A stretch of 64,000 bases of DNA from Pseudomonas sp. Ant30-3 (GTDB lineage: Bacteria; Pseudomonadota; Gammaproteobacteria; Pseudomonadales; Pseudomonadaceae). Of this stretch, positions 37,818 to 47,102 are shown one piece after another. Every line of letters starts with the position of its first letter. Position 1 is the first letter of the stretch. A model generated the notes under the pieces. The model searched no databases, was not told the DNA's origin, and was given only the letters and a program-made list of their open reading frames with translations. Both the position numbers and the translations under genes were made by a program. The stretch lies in contig NZ_JMCL01000039.1 in NCBI RefSeq assembly GCF_000690905.1, forward strand, positions 1 through 64,000, in the 5' to 3' direction.

Positions 37818-38609
37818 TTATTTCGGATCGCCAACAAGCATTGCCGGATCAGTCAATGGCAATAACCAGCGTGCTTGCCCGGGTTTCAATCCGCCACGTC
37901 GCGACCGATCAACTACCCAGCCACGCGCCTCGATTTGCTTGCCTTTGAGTCGCTCAAGCGCAGCGACGTCAAATTGCCGCAGTAAATTGGGGGCAACGCG
38001 CAAGACAACCGAGTCTTGCAACTCGATCCAGATGCCGCCGCGATTGCGCTGAACCTTGCTCACCCGGCCGCTAATCACGGCGAAGCCTGACGCGCTGATC
38101 TGCCCGGATTTCACCACAGGCGACTGCCGCCAGACCCCGAGCCCGGCCTGACGCGCGTTGCGCTCCGCCGCTTGCTGACACGCGACCAGATCGACATTCG
38201 GTGCCACGGCGACCTGGAAACCCAAGCCTTCGGCGAGCATCTGCGCTTCAAGATTGCGGCCATCGGCACCGTAGAGATGCGCCAGGGTTCGACCGTAATG
38301 GTCTTTGCGCTCTTTACCCGCGAGCAGACCGAGGCGCCCATCGCTGGTCGCCACCAGGCCTTCCAGACGTTTACGCGCAGCGACCGCGAACGGTTCGTCG
38401 GAACGGCCCTTCTTGCCCAGCTCCGGCGTATTCAAGCCGATCATGCGCACGCTGCGACCGTCACTCAGGCGCACCGTGTCACCGTCCACTACTCGCTGCA
38501 CCGTGACAGACGCCAGGCCGGTCGGGATCGGGCAAAAGGCCTGGGCGGTGGAAAGCCAAATCGCAGACACAAAAAAGGCGCCCGCGAGGGACGCCTTTTT
38601 TAACAGCAT
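37818..38609 (-). CDS. secreted thermonuclease-like (SNase) protein
   Basis: 263 residues from ATG 38609-38607, giving a signal peptide KKASLAGAFFVSAIWLSTAQA (positions 4-24). The staphylococcal nuclease fold has VTVQRVVDGDTVRLSDGRSV, MIGLNTPELG, then KERKDHYGRTLAHLYG, with the catalytic Arg/Asp/Glu pattern largely kept. A C-terminal OB-like extension (ISGRVSKVQRNRGGIWIELQ) follows. It probably degrades DNA/RNA in the periplasm or outside. A strong terminator hairpin is encoded within codons 4-13, and no good SD is visible, so translation start and expression are uncertain. It lies 26 bases after rpmE. Confidence 0.82.
   Translation of the reverse strand: MLLKKASLAGAFFVSAIWLSTAQAFCPIPTGLASVTVQRVVDGDTVRLSDGRSVRMIGLNTPELGKKGRSDEPFAVAARKRLEGLVATSDGRLGLLAGKERKDHYGRTLAHLYGADGRNLEAQMLAEGLGFQVAVAPNVDLVACQQAAERNARQAGLGVWRQSPVVKSGQISASGFAVISGRVSKVQRNRGGIWIELQDSVVLRVAPNLLRQFDVAALERLKGKQIEARGWVVDRSRRGGLKPGQARWLLPLTDPAMLVGDPK
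38571..38601 (-). terminator. intrinsic terminator after rpmE, inside the nuclease 5' coding region
   Basis: On the minus strand AAAAAAGGCG...CGCCTTTTTT (arms 38571-38580 and 38592-38601) with an inner CCC-GCGA-GGG gives a stem of about 13 bp followed by U. A second, weaker hairpin (AAAGGCCC-GGT-GGGCTTTT, 38612-38630) precedes it directly after the rpmE stop. Confidence 0.75.
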
Positions 38610-38635
38610 GGAAAAGCCCACCGGGCCTTTCAACC

Positions 38636-38869
38636 TTACTCTGCAGCAGCAGGAGCTTTGGCTTTGCCGAAAGCACCGAAACGGTCTGCGAAGCGCTGTA
38701 CACGGCCGCCAGTATCCAGAGTTTTCTGCTTACCGGTGTAGAACGGGTGGCACTCGTTGCATACGTCAGTACCCAGTGGCTTGCACAGGTTCGAACGAGT
38801 TTCGAACTTGTTACCGCAGCTGCAGGTTACTTCGATGGTTTCGTACGCTGGATGGATATCGGCTTTCAT
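38636..38869 (-). CDS. rpmE: 50S ribosomal protein L31, zinc-binding form
   Basis: 77 residues. All four zinc cysteines are present: Cys16 and Cys18 (VTCSCGNKF) and Cys37 and Cys40 ([14 protein letters not shown]), so this is the C+ form used in zinc-sufficient cells; in many bacteria a zinc-free paralogue replaces it under zinc limitation. The C-terminal tail [10 protein letters not shown] is normal for Pseudomonas. Confidence 0.97.
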   Translation of the reverse strand: MKADIHPAYETIEVTCSCGNKFETRSNLCKPLGTDVCNECHPFYTGKQKTLDTGGRVQRFADRFGAFGKAKAPAAAE

Positions 38870-38939
38870 GGTGTATTCCTCAGGCTAGCGTGCCGCCACT
38901 CAACACTATTGTTGAATACCGCACGTAATTAGGCCGCGG

Positions 38940-38967
38940 ATTCTACCAGACAATGCTGATCGCGCAA
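38940..38967 (-). promoter_or_regulatory. probable rpmE promoter and leader
   Basis: On the minus strand TTGCGC (38967-38962) and TAGAAT (38945-38940) are 16 bases apart. The leader that follows contains a small hairpin TCAACA-ATAG-TGTTGA before the SD GAGGAA; whether it is a ribosomal-protein autoregulatory site is unknown. Confidence 0.5.
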
Positions 38968-39019
38968 GCTGTCGCTTCTACCGACCGTCTGCTAGGCTCC
39001 CGACCCAAAGCACCGCCCC

Positions 39020-39111
39020 CTGTAGGAGTGAGCCTGCTCGCGATAGCGATCTGTCATTCAATGTTTAAGTCGTCTGAAACACCGCTATCGCGAGCAGGCT
39101 CACTCCTACAA
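39020..39111. repeat. REP pair (REPIN), 'gtaggagtgagcctgctcgcg' type
   Basis: Facing copies of the same roughly 25-base word as at 18907, separated by about 40 bases, between rpmE and priA in the 290-base gap 38870-39160. Confidence 0.9.
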
Positions 39112-39160
39112 GGTTATGTGCCTGATCCTTTTTACCGCCTGCTGATCGAGATCCCCCCGC

Positions 39161-41380
39161 GTGCCCGACGCCATTCTGCGCCTAGCCTTGCCCTCGCCCT
39201 TGCGCCGCCTGTTCGATTACCGCGCGCCGGCCGGGGTTCTGCGCGAGCAGTTGCACCCCGGCATGCGCTTGCGGGTGCCGTTTGGCCGGCGGGAGATGAT
39301 CGGGATTCTGGTGGAAGTCACCGACACCAGCGAAGTCCCGGCGGAAAAGCTCAAACCCGCACTGGCGCTGCTCGACACCACCCCGCCGCTGCCGCCCGCG
39401 CTGTTCAAGCTTTGTCTGTGGACATCGCAGTATTACCAGCACAGCCTGGGCGATACGTTGAGCTGGGCGCTGCCGGTGTTGCTGCGTCAGGGCGAACTGG
39501 CCGAACCCCGCCAGGAACGTTTCTGGTCTGCGGCCCCCGGCGCCAGCCTCGATGACCCGCGTATCGCCCGCGCGCCGCGCCAGCGTGAAGCGTTGGCCAC
39601 GCTGACACAGCACCCCCACGGCGTCGCCCATCAGTTGCTGAGCAAATTGATGCTGAGCAAGGACAGCCTCGATCTGTTGCTGGCCAAAGGGCTGGTACAC
39701 GTGGAAATCCGCAAGCATGCCCCTGGCGCCCGTCATGAACACTGGCTGGCGCAACCGGAATTGCCGCTCAATCCCGAGCAGCGCGCTGCTTATGAAGCGA
39801 TTCGCGCCGGATTCGACAGTTATCACGCGTTCCTGCTGGCCGGAGTGACGGGCAGCGGCAAGACTGAAGTCTATCTACAGCTGATTCGCGAAACCCTTGA
39901 AGCCGGCAAACAAGCCTTGGTGCTGATCCCGGAGATAAACCTTGGCCCGCAGACCCTGGCGCGCTTCGAGCAGCGCTTCAATGCACGCATTGCGCTGATC
40001 CACTCGGCGGTCAACGATCGTGAGCGCCTGGATGCCTGGCTTGCCGCCCGCGACGGCGATGCCGACATCATTATCGGCACCCGTTCCGCGCTGTTCACGC
40101 CGATGAAAAATCCCGGCCTGATCATTATCGATGAAGAGCACGACGGCTCCTATAAACAGCAGGAAGGCCTGCGCTACCACGCCCGCGATCTGGCACTGGT
40201 GCGCGCCCGGCAGGAAAACATCCCGATCGTGCTCGGCTCCGCCACGCCTTCGCTGGAAAGCCTGCACAACGCCTACACCGGCCGTTACGGGCTGCTGCGT
40301 CTGAACGAGCGCGCCGGTGGCGCCAAGCAACCGCGCTTTTTGCGCCTGGATGTGAAAAGCCGTCCGCTCGACAGCGGCATTTCCGGGCCGATGCAACAGG
40401 CCATCGGGCAAACGCTTGCTGCCGGCCAGCAGGTCCTGGTGTTCCTCAACCGCCGCGGTTTTGCCCCGACGTTGTTGTGCCACGACTGCGGCTGGATGTC
40501 CGAGTGCCAGCGCTGCGATGCGCGCATGACCGTGCACCAGCGCTCCGCCGAGTTGCGTTGTCACCACTGCGGCTACGTCGAGCGCGTGCCTCGCCACTGC
40601 CCAAAGTGCAACAAGGTGGATCTGCGCCCGGTTGGCGCCGGGACGGAGCGCGCCGAAGAACGATTGGCCATCCTGTTCCCGGATTTTCCGGTGTTGCGGG
40701 TCGATCGCGACAGCACCTCGCGCAAGGACGCGATGAATCAATTGTTCGCGACCATCCAGAAAGGCCATCCGTGCATTCTGGTCGGCACGCAGATGCTTGC
40801 CAAAGGGCACCACTTTCCACGCGTGACACTGGTGTCGATTCTCGACGCCGACGGCGGATTGTTCTCCGGCGACTTCCGCGCCAGTGAGCGCATGGCGCAA
40901 CTCATTGTGCAGGTCGCCGGGCGTGCGGGCCGGGCAGAAGAGCCGGGGCGAGTGATCATTCAGACGCATCTGGCCGACCATCCGTTGCTGGTGCAATTGA
41001 CCGAACAAGGGTATTTCGCTTTCGCCGAGCAAGCGCTGAGCGAACGCCGCTCGGCCGGCCTGCCGCCGTTTGCGCATCTGGCACTGCTGAGGGCAGAGGC
41101 GCACAAGCCCGGGCAGGCTGAAAGTTTCCTCGATGAAGCGTGCAGCGAAGCTGAGCGTTTGTTGGTCGAGCAGAATCTGACCGGGATCGAATTGCTCGGC
41201 CCGGTACCGGCGCCGATGGAGCGTCGGGCCGGGCGATATCGCGCACAGCTGTTACTGCAAGCCTCCGCTCGCGCACCCTTGCATCGGCTGCTGGCCAGTT
41301 GGCTGCTGGCGCTGGAGCAAATGCCAAGCGGGCGTGCGGTGCGTTGGTCGCTGGATGTTGATCCGGTGGATTTATATTGA
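39161..41380 (+). CDS. priA: primosomal replication-restart helicase PriA
   Basis: 739 residues from GTG 39161. The N-terminal 3'-DNA-binding domain (about 1-105) is followed by a helicase core: Walker A GVTGSGKT at 228-235, DEEH in IIIDEEHDGSYKQQEG, and motif GTQMLAKGHHFPRVTLV. Between the lobes lies the eight-cysteine zinc-binding insertion (about 443-495: CHDC, CQRC, CHHC, CPKC). It recognises stalled forks and loads DnaB. No SD is evident at the GTG. Confidence 0.96.
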   Translation: MPDAILRLALPSPLRRLFDYRAPAGVLREQLHPGMRLRVPFGRREMIGILVEVTDTSEVPAEKLKPALALLDTTPPLPPALFKLCLWTSQYYQHSLGDTLSWALPVLLRQGELAEPRQERFWSAAPGASLDDPRIARAPRQREALATLTQHPHGVAHQLLSKLMLSKDSLDLLLAKGLVHVEIRKHAPGARHEHWLAQPELPLNPEQRAAYEAIRAGFDSYHAFLLAGVTGSGKTEVYLQLIRETLEAGKQALVLIPEINLGPQTLARFEQRFNARIALIHSAVNDRERLDAWLAARDGDADIIIGTRSALFTPMKNPGLIIIDEEHDGSYKQQEGLRYHARDLALVRARQENIPIVLGSATPSLESLHNAYTGRYGLLRLNERAGGAKQPRFLRLDVKSRPLDSGISGPMQQAIGQTLAAGQQVLVFLNRRGFAPTLLCHDCGWMSECQRCDARMTVHQRSAELRCHHCGYVERVPRHCPKCNKVDLRPVGAGTERAEERLAILFPDFPVLRVDRDSTSRKDAMNQLFATIQKGHPCILVGTQMLAKGHHFPRVTLVSILDADGGLFSGDFRASERMAQLIVQVAGRAGRAEEPGRVIIQTHLADHPLLVQLTEQGYFAFAEQALSERRSAGLPPFAHLALLRAEAHKPGQAESFLDEACSEAERLLVEQNLTGIELLGPVPAPMERRAGRYRAQLLLQASARAPLHRLLASWLLALEQMPSGRAVRWSLDVDPVDLY

Positions 41381-41393
41381 GCTGAAGATTGCC

Positions 41394-41488
41394 TTCGCGA
41401 GCAGGCTCGCTCCCACAGAGGATCAGCGGTGACGCCAACTGTGTGTCATGCACAGAACCCTGTGGGAGCGAGCCTGCTCGCGAAAGCG
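41394..41488. repeat. REP pair (REPIN), 'gtgggagcgagcctgctcgcg' type
   Basis: Inverted copies of TTCGCGAGCAGGCTCGCTCC and onward flank about 40 bases, directly after the priA stop and before argS. Confidence 0.9.
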
Positions 41489-41617
41489 GACTTTTTGTCA
41501 CCACATATCCACAACCTGCCCGCTATAGTTGGCAAGCCCGCGTTCGCAACGGATAATGCCCAGTTTTTCCACCAGCGCACTGAAGCGCCGCCGCGCTTGC
41601 GGTCGAAAGAGAAGACC

Positions 41618-43354
41618 ATGAAAGACACCATTCGCCAGCTGATCCAACAAGCCATCACCCAACTCGTCAACGAAGGTGTGTTGCCTGAAGGCCTGTCGCC
41701 GGCGATCCAGGTGGAAAACTCCCGCGACAAGAAAAACGGCGACTTCGCCAGCAACATCGCGATGATGTTGGCGAAACCCGCCGGCATGAAGCCGCGCGAC
41801 CTGGCCGAGAAAATCATTGCCGCGCTGCCGGCCGACGAGAACGTCACCAAGGCTGAAATCGCAGGTCCCGGCTTCCTCAATTTCTTTCAGAACACCCAGG
41901 CGTTGGCCTCCCGCCTCGACGCCGCGCTGGCCGACGAACACATCGGCGTACGCAAGGCCGGTCCGGCTCAACGCACCGTGGTCGATCTGTCGGCACCCAA
42001 CCTGGCCAAAGAGATGCACGTCGGCCATTTGCGCTCGACCATCATTGGCGACGGTGTTGCCCGCGTTCTCGAGTTCCTCGGTGACGACGTGATTCGGCAG
42101 AACCATGTCGGCGACTGGGGCACCCAGTTCGGCATGTTGATGGCTTATCTACAGGAAAACCCGATCACCAGCGATGAGCTGTCGGACCTGGAAAACTTTT
42201 ACCGCGCCGCCAAGCAGCGCTTTGACGAATCCGCAGAATTTGCCGACCGCGCCCGTGGCCTGGTGGTCAAGCTACAGGCGGGCGACGCCGAGTGCCTGGC
42301 TTTGTGGACGAAATTCAAAGACATCTCGCTGTCGCACTGCCAGAAAATCTACGAACTGCTAAACGTCAAACTGACCATGGCCGACGTGATGGGCGAAAGC
42401 GCCTACAACGACGACCTGATCAACGTGGTCAATGATCTCAAAGCCGCAGGCCTGCTGGTCGAGAGCAATGGCGCGCAGTGCGTGTTCCTCGACGAATTCA
42501 AGAATGCCGATGGCGATCCGCTGCCGGTGATCATCGTCAAGGCCGATGGCGGCTATCTGTACGCCACCACTGACCTGGCCGCCGTGCGCTATCGCAGCGG
42601 CAAGCTGAAGGCCGATCGCGCGCTGTACTTCGTCGACCAACGCCAGGCATTGCACTTCCAGCAAGTGTTCGCCGTGGCGCACAAGGCCGGGTTCGTGACC
42701 CATCCGATGCAAATGGAACACATGGGCTTCGGCACCATGAACGGCGCCGACGGCCGTCCGTTCAAGACGCGCGACGGCGGCACCGTGAAGCTGATTGATC
42801 TGCTGACCGAAGCCCAGGACCGCGCCTACACCCTGGTGAAAGAGAAGAACCCCGAGCTGGCCGAAGCCGAACTGCGCAATATCGCGAAGGTCGTCGGTAT
42901 CGGCGCAGTGAAATACGCAGACCTGTCCAAGCACCGCACCAGCGACTACAGCTTCAACTTCGACCTGATGCTGAATTTCGAAGGCAACACCGCGCCGTAC
43001 CTGCTGTATGCGTACACTCGTGTTGCCGGTGTATTCCGCAAACTCGGCAAGGACTTCAGCGAAGTCGAAGGGCAGATCGTTCTCGAAGCGGCGCATGAAC
43101 ATGAGCTGGCAACCAAACTGGCGCAGTTCGGGGAAGTGCTGAACAACGTTTCCGACAAAGGCACACCGCACATTCTGTGCACCTACCTGTACGATGTCGC
43201 TGGCCTGTTCTCCAGCTTCTACGAGAACTGCCCGATCCTCAGCGCTGAAACCCCGGCGCAAATGCAAAGTCGTCTGCGCCTCGCCGCGCTGACCGGCCGC
43301 ACCCTCAAGCAAGGCCTGGAACTCTTGGGTCTGGAAACACTGGAGCGTATGTAA
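41618..43354 (+). CDS. argS: arginyl-tRNA synthetase
   Basis: 578 residues from ATG 41618 ([12 protein letters not shown]); the frame upstream is REP sequence. The N-terminal Arg-S additional domain (1-100) is followed by a class I core with HIGH variant HVGH at 134-137 in [25 protein letters not shown] is absent, as in most ArgRS. The DALR anticodon-binding domain is at the C-terminus ([20 protein letters not shown]). It charges tRNA-Arg. Confidence 0.97.
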   Translation: MKDTIRQLIQQAITQLVNEGVLPEGLSPAIQVENSRDKKNGDFASNIAMMLAKPAGMKPRDLAEKIIAALPADENVTKAEIAGPGFLNFFQNTQALASRLDAALADEHIGVRKAGPAQRTVVDLSAPNLAKEMHVGHLRSTIIGDGVARVLEFLGDDVIRQNHVGDWGTQFGMLMAYLQENPITSDELSDLENFYRAAKQRFDESAEFADRARGLVVKLQAGDAECLALWTKFKDISLSHCQKIYELLNVKLTMADVMGESAYNDDLINVVNDLKAAGLLVESNGAQCVFLDEFKNADGDPLPVIIVKADGGYLYATTDLAAVRYRSGKLKADRALYFVDQRQALHFQQVFAVAHKAGFVTHPMQMEHMGFGTMNGADGRPFKTRDGGTVKLIDLLTEAQDRAYTLVKEKNPELAEAELRNIAKVVGIGAVKYADLSKHRTSDYSFNFDLMLNFEGNTAPYLLYAYTRVAGVFRKLGKDFSEVEGQIVLEAAHEHELATKLAQFGEVLNNVSDKGTPHILCTYLYDVAGLFSSFYENCPILSAETPAQMQSRLRLAALTGRTLKQGLELLGLETLERM

Positions 43355-43355
43355 G

Positions 43356-44054
43356 TTGGCTGCCAAGAAAAAACCTGCACCCAAGCGTGGCGCCAGCCGT
43401 TACCAAGCTCCTGCAAAGCAACCGATCCCGGGTTGGCTGTGGATGGCGATCGGCCTGACGGTCGGTGCGTTCCTCGTGTTCCTGATGAAGCTGGAGCCGG
43501 GCAAGGGCAGCGAAAGCGTCAAGCGCGAGAAAATCGAGCAGCAGAAAGCGAGCAAGATCGCCGAGGCCAACAAGACGCCGCCGAGCCCGACGCAACCGGT
43601 GAAACCGAAGTACGACTTCTACACCTTGCTGCCGGAATCGGAAGTCATCGTGCCAGCGGATGCCGTGCCGGAGAAAACCCCGCCGACACCGGCCGTACCG
43701 ACCACACCGGTGACGCCTGCGGAAGCGGCGAAAATCGACACCGCCCGTGCCCAGGCAGCCCTGGCCGGTATCACGCCGCCACCGGCCCCGCCTGTAGCGA
43801 AAGCGGCACCGGTGACCAAGTTTTTCCTGCAGGCCGGTTCGTTCCGCAAAGAGGCGGATGCCGACAAGGTTCGCGCACAGATCATTCTATTGGGCCAGGC
43901 GGTGGCGGTTGAGTCCGGAACGGTCAAGGACGAGACGTGGTATCGGGTGCTGGTCGGACCATTCAGCAACCGTGAGCAGTTGACCACGGCGCAGAAACAG
44001 CTGGCCGGCGCGGGCTTCAGCAATCTTTTGCTACAACAACGCCAGAATCGCTGA
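43356..44054 (+). CDS. FtsN-like SPOR domain protein
   Basis: 232 residues from TTG 43356, just after the argS stop and likely coupled to it. A basic cytoplasmic N-terminus, a TM helix at about 26-44 (GWLWMAIGLTVGAFLVFLMK), a Pro/Ala-rich periplasmic linker and a C-terminal SPOR domain (about 150-228, FFLQAGSFRKEADADKVRAQ) form the FtsN architecture. FtsN activates septal peptidoglycan synthesis. The location between argS and hslV matches ftsN-like genes in gammaproteobacteria. The motif for FtsA binding is not obvious. Confidence 0.82.
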   Translation: MAAKKKPAPKRGASRYQAPAKQPIPGWLWMAIGLTVGAFLVFLMKLEPGKGSESVKREKIEQQKASKIAEANKTPPSPTQPVKPKYDFYTLLPESEVIVPADAVPEKTPPTPAVPTTPVTPAEAAKIDTARAQAALAGITPPPAPPVAKAAPVTKFFLQAGSFRKEADADKVRAQIILLGQAVAVESGTVKDETWYRVLVGPFSNREQLTTAQKQLAGAGFSNLLLQQRQNR

Positions 44055-44073
44055 CTGATATTGCTGGCCACCC

Positions 44074-44163
44074 AAATCTGAGGTGAGCCACAAATCTGCG
44101 GTGAGCCACAAATCTGCGGTGAGCCACAACCCTGTGGTGATCCACAACCCTGTGGTGAGGGGA
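44074..44163. repeat. 18-bp tandem repeat, about 4.5-5 copies
   Basis: Units AAATCTGAGGTGAGCCAC, then AAATCTGCGGTGAGCCAC twice, then AACCCTGTGGTGATCCAC, then a last unit that runs into the REP-like element. The repeats begin 20 bases after the SPOR gene stop. The sequence drifts stepwise from the first to the last unit. Confidence 0.85.
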
Positions 44164-44285
44164 TTTATCCCCGTTCGGCTGCGAAGCAGTCGTAAAACCG
44201 TTGTTCGCGGTGTATCTGATACGCCGCGATCGCAGCTTCCAGGGCCGCTTCGCGACCCAACGGGGATAAATCCCCTCGCCACAGG
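44149..44285. repeat. REP pair (REPIN), 'gtggtgaggggatttatcccc' type
   Basis: The left arm starting CCTGTGGTGAGGGGATTTAT and the right arm ending ATAAATCCCCTCGCCACAGG are complementary with one mismatch over about 25 bases, enclosing roughly 85 bases. This is a different REP class from the others in the window, contiguous with the tandem array. Confidence 0.8.
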
Positions 44286-44321
44286 TCACCACTCGCCATT
44301 CGTCCCCTCTCCCGCCCCGCA

Positions 44322-44349
44322 GTTGAAAAATGCGTCACCACCCCCATAT
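44322..44349 (+). promoter_or_regulatory. sigma32 (heat-shock) type promoter of hslVU
   Basis: GTTGAAA at 44322-44328 and CCCCATAT at 44342-44349 are separated by 13 bases, an almost perfect match to the RpoH consensus CTTGAAA-N13-15-CCCCATNT. It lies 46 bases before hslV, whose orthologues are heat-shock genes. Confidence 0.82.
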
Positions 44350-44394
44350 GAGTTGGCATAAGGCATTTTCGCCCCGCTGCGTGGAGACTCTCCC

Positions 44395-44931
44395 TTGACC
44401 ACCATCGTTTCAGTTCGCCGCCACGGCAAAGTCGTCATGGGCGGCGACGGCCAGGTTTCTCTCGGCAATACCGTGATGAAAGGCAACGCGAAGAAAGTTC
44501 GTCGCCTGTACCACGGGCAAGTCATCGCCGGGTTTGCCGGGGCCACCGCTGACGCCTTCACCCTTTTTGAACGCTTTGAAGGCCAGCTCGAAAAACATCA
44601 GGGCCACCTCGTGCGCGCCGCCGTCGAACTCGCCAAAGAATGGCGCACCGATCGCTCCCTCAGCCGCCTCGAAGCCATGCTCGCCGTCGCCAACAAAGAC
44701 GCCTCGCTGATCATCACCGGTAACGGCGACGTCGTGGAGCCTGAAGAAGGCCTGATCGCCATGGGTTCCGGCGGCGGCTACGCTCAAGCGGCTGCCAGCG
44801 CGCTGCTCAAGCGTACCGATCTGTCGGCCCGGGACATTGTCGAAACCGCGCTCGGCATCGCCGGCGACATCTGCGTATTCACCAACCATACCTTTACCAT
44901 TGAGGAGCAGGACCTCGCAGAACAAGCCTGA
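44395..44931 (+). CDS. hslV: ATP-dependent protease peptidase subunit HslV (ClpQ)
   Basis: 178 residues from TTG 44395, with GGAGA 9 bases upstream. After Met removal the N-terminal Thr2 ([20 protein letters not shown]) is the catalytic nucleophile of this proteasome-like Ntn protease. [20 protein letters not shown] and [16 protein letters not shown] are family signatures. It forms a dodecamer capped by HslU. Confidence 0.97.
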   Translation: MTTIVSVRRHGKVVMGGDGQVSLGNTVMKGNAKKVRRLYHGQVIAGFAGATADAFTLFERFEGQLEKHQGHLVRAAVELAKEWRTDRSLSRLEAMLAVANKDASLIITGNGDVVEPEEGLIAMGSGGGYAQAAASALLKRTDLSARDIVETALGIAGDICVFTNHTFTIEEQDLAEQA

Positions 44932-44979
44932 TTCGGCGTTAACGCCACGGCTCACTTTTGCTTGAGGACCGCAAATATT

Positions 44980-46320
44980 ATGTCCATGACTCCCCGTGAA
45001 ATCGTCCATGAACTCAATCGCCATATCATCGGCCAGGACGATGCCAAGCGCGCCGTCGCCATCGCGCTGCGTAACCGCTGGCGCCGGATGCAACTGCCGG
45101 AAGAACTGCGCGTAGAAGTTACGCCGAAGAACATTCTGATGATCGGCCCGACCGGTGTCGGTAAAACCGAAATTGCCCGTCGATTGGCGAAGCTGGCCAA
45201 CGCGCCGTTCATCAAAGTCGAAGCAACCAAATTCACCGAAGTCGGCTACGTCGGTCGCGACGTCGAATCGATCATTCGCGATCTGGCTGACGCGGCGATC
45301 AAACTGTTTCGTGAGCAGGAAATCACCAAGGTTCGCCATCGCGCGGAAGATGCCGCTGAAGAGCGCATCCTCGATGCGTTGCTGCCGCCTGCACGCATGG
45401 GCTTCAACAACGAAGACGCCGGGTCTTCAGCCGATTCCAACACTCGCCAACTGTTCCGCAAGCGTCTGCGCGAAGGGCAGCTGGACGACAAGGAAATCGA
45501 AATCGAAGTCGCCGAAATGGCCGGCGTCGATATCTCCGCGCCGCCTGGTATGGAAGAAATGACCAACCAGTTGCAGAGCCTGTTCGCCAACATGGGCAAG
45601 GGCAAACGCAAGAGCCGCAAACTCAAGGTCAAGGAAGCGCTGAAGCTGGTACGCGAGGAAGAAGCCGGGCGCCTGGTCAATGAAGAAGAGTTGAAGGCCC
45701 GAGCGCTGGAAGCGGTCGAACAGCACGGCATCGTGTTCATCGACGAAATCGACAAAGTGGCCAAGCGCGGCAATGTCGGCGGCGCCGATGTGTCCCGTGA
45801 AGGCGTGCAGCGCGACTTGCTGCCGCTGATCGAGGGCTGCACGGTCAACACCAAACTGGGCATGGTCAAGACCGACCACATCCTGTTCATCGCCTCCGGT
45901 GCTTTCCACTTGAGCAAGCCGAGCGACCTGGTGCCCGAACTGCAAGGTCGCCTGCCGATTCGTGTCGAACTCAAGGCGCTGACCCCGGGCGACTTCGAAC
46001 GCATTCTCAGCGAGCCACACGCGTCGCTCACCGAGCAATATTGTGCGCTGCTGAAAACCGAAGGCCTGACCATCGAATTCAAGCCGGACGGCATCAAGCG
46101 CATTGCCGAGATCGCCTGGCAGGTCAACGAAAAGACCGAGAACATCGGTGCCCGTCGTCTGCACACCCTGCTTGAGCGTCTGCTGGAAGAGGTGTCTTTC
46201 AGTGCAGGTGATCTGGCCAGCGCGCATGACGAGAAAGCGATCATGATCGACGCTGAGTACGTCAACAGCCACCTGGGTGAATTGGCACAGAACGAAGACC
46301 TGTCCCGTTATATCCTGTAA
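44980..46320 (+). CDS. hslU: HslU (ClpY) AAA+ unfoldase
   Basis: 446 residues from ATG 44980 ([20 protein letters not shown]). Walker A GPTGVGKT is at 56-63, Walker B is [15 protein letters not shown], and the I-domain inserted between (about 110-240) is intact. It ends with the conserved LSRYIL tail that inserts into HslV pockets to activate the peptidase. It is 48 bases after hslV, in one heat-shock operon. Confidence 0.97.
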   Translation: MSMTPREIVHELNRHIIGQDDAKRAVAIALRNRWRRMQLPEELRVEVTPKNILMIGPTGVGKTEIARRLAKLANAPFIKVEATKFTEVGYVGRDVESIIRDLADAAIKLFREQEITKVRHRAEDAAEERILDALLPPARMGFNNEDAGSSADSNTRQLFRKRLREGQLDDKEIEIEVAEMAGVDISAPPGMEEMTNQLQSLFANMGKGKRKSRKLKVKEALKLVREEEAGRLVNEEELKARALEAVEQHGIVFIDEIDKVAKRGNVGGADVSREGVQRDLLPLIEGCTVNTKLGMVKTDHILFIASGAFHLSKPSDLVPELQGRLPIRVELKALTPGDFERILSEPHASLTEQYCALLKTEGLTIEFKPDGIKRIAEIAWQVNEKTENIGARRLHTLLERLLEEVSFSAGDLASAHDEKAIMIDAEYVNSHLGELAQNEDLSRYIL

Positions 46321-46347
46321 GCCATACTTACAGGCGAACGCGGAATT

Positions 46348-46436
46348 TGTGGGAGCGGGCTTGCTCGCGAATGCGGTATGTCATGCAGCATTGATGCTGA
46401 CTGGCACACCGCTTCGCGAGCAAGCCCGCTCCCACA
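46348..46436. repeat. REP pair (REPIN), 'gtgggagcgggcttgctcgcg' type
   Basis: Inverted copies of TGTGGGAGCGGGCTTGCTCG around about 40 bases between hslU and the DUF971 gene; the same class as 48800-48890. Confidence 0.9.
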
Positions 46437-46468
46437 TTGAGCTGCGGTCTTTCAGACGGAATGCATTC

Positions 46469-46846
46469 ATGACCCAACTGCCCACCGACATCAAGCTGCA
46501 CAAAGCTTCGAAAACCCTCTCGCTGAAATACGCGTCCGGCGAGGAACATCACCTGCCCGCCGAATTTCTGCGCGTGCATTCTCCCTCCGCCGAGGTCCAG
46601 GGCCACGGCAAACCCATCCTGCAATTTGGCAAGATCGGCGTCGGTCTGACCAAGGTCGAACCGGCCGGTCAGTACGCGCTGAAACTGACTTTCGACGACG
46701 GTCACGACAGTGGCCTGTTCACTTGGGAATACCTCTACCAGTTGGGCGTGCGTCAGGATGATCTGTGGAACGATTATCTTGCTGAACTGAAAGCCGCCGG
46801 AAAGACCCGCGATCCGAACGAGTCGATCGTCAAGCTGATGCTCTAA
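46469..46846 (+). CDS. DUF971 (gamma-butyrobetaine hydroxylase-like N-terminal domain) protein
   Basis: 125 residues from ATG 46469; the upstream frame is REP sequence. The pattern DIKLHKASKTLSLKYASGEE, LPAEFLRVHSPSAEVQGHG and FDDGHDSGLFTWEYLYQLG is the DUF971 domain found alone in proteobacteria or N-terminal to gamma-butyrobetaine dioxygenases. The stand-alone protein has no confirmed biochemical role. The position after hslU is common in Pseudomonas. Confidence 0.9.
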   Translation: MTQLPTDIKLHKASKTLSLKYASGEEHHLPAEFLRVHSPSAEVQGHGKPILQFGKIGVGLTKVEPAGQYALKLTFDDGHDSGLFTWEYLYQLGVRQDDLWNDYLAELKAAGKTRDPNESIVKLML

Positions 46847-46963
46847 CTCGAGCTTCTTGCCCATTAGGGCGCATTTTCTAACTCCATTTGCTTGAATGCC
46901 TGACCGCGAGGGCAGTCATCAGCCTGCTTGCGAAAAAAAACAAACTCGGGTAACCAATGGAGC

Positions 46964-46979
46964 TGGCAAGTTCCCTGCA
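46964..46979 (+). promoter_or_regulatory. sigma54-type -24/-12 promoter upstream of phaC1
   Basis: TGGCAAGTTCCCTGCA keeps GG and GC at the exact 10-base separation of RpoN promoters (consensus TGGCAC-N5-TTGCA). It lies about 124 bases before phaC1. RpoN dependence of PHA formation is known in some pseudomonads; use of this site is inferred. An A-rich tract just upstream (46933-46940) and no other gene occupy the 256-base gap. Confidence 0.6.
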
Positions 46980-47102
46980 GTGCTCTCTGAACTGAAAAGC
47001 AGCGGCAGAATCAACGGTCACCCCGAGCAGTAGTACCTGGCATTGGCTGTGTGACTACATGGCTGGATCCGGTACTCGTCTCAGGACAATGGAGCGTCGT
47101 AG

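Noticed and set aside
44074-44163. Possible CRISPR array
   Set aside because: Units are 18 bp and contiguous without unique spacers; this is a simple tandem repeat next to a REP, with no cas genes.
44083-44361. Small frame reading VSHKSAVSHKSAVSHNP-type repeats
   Set aside because: It is only the translation of the 18-bp tandem repeat and REP; no SD, and it covers the hslV promoter.
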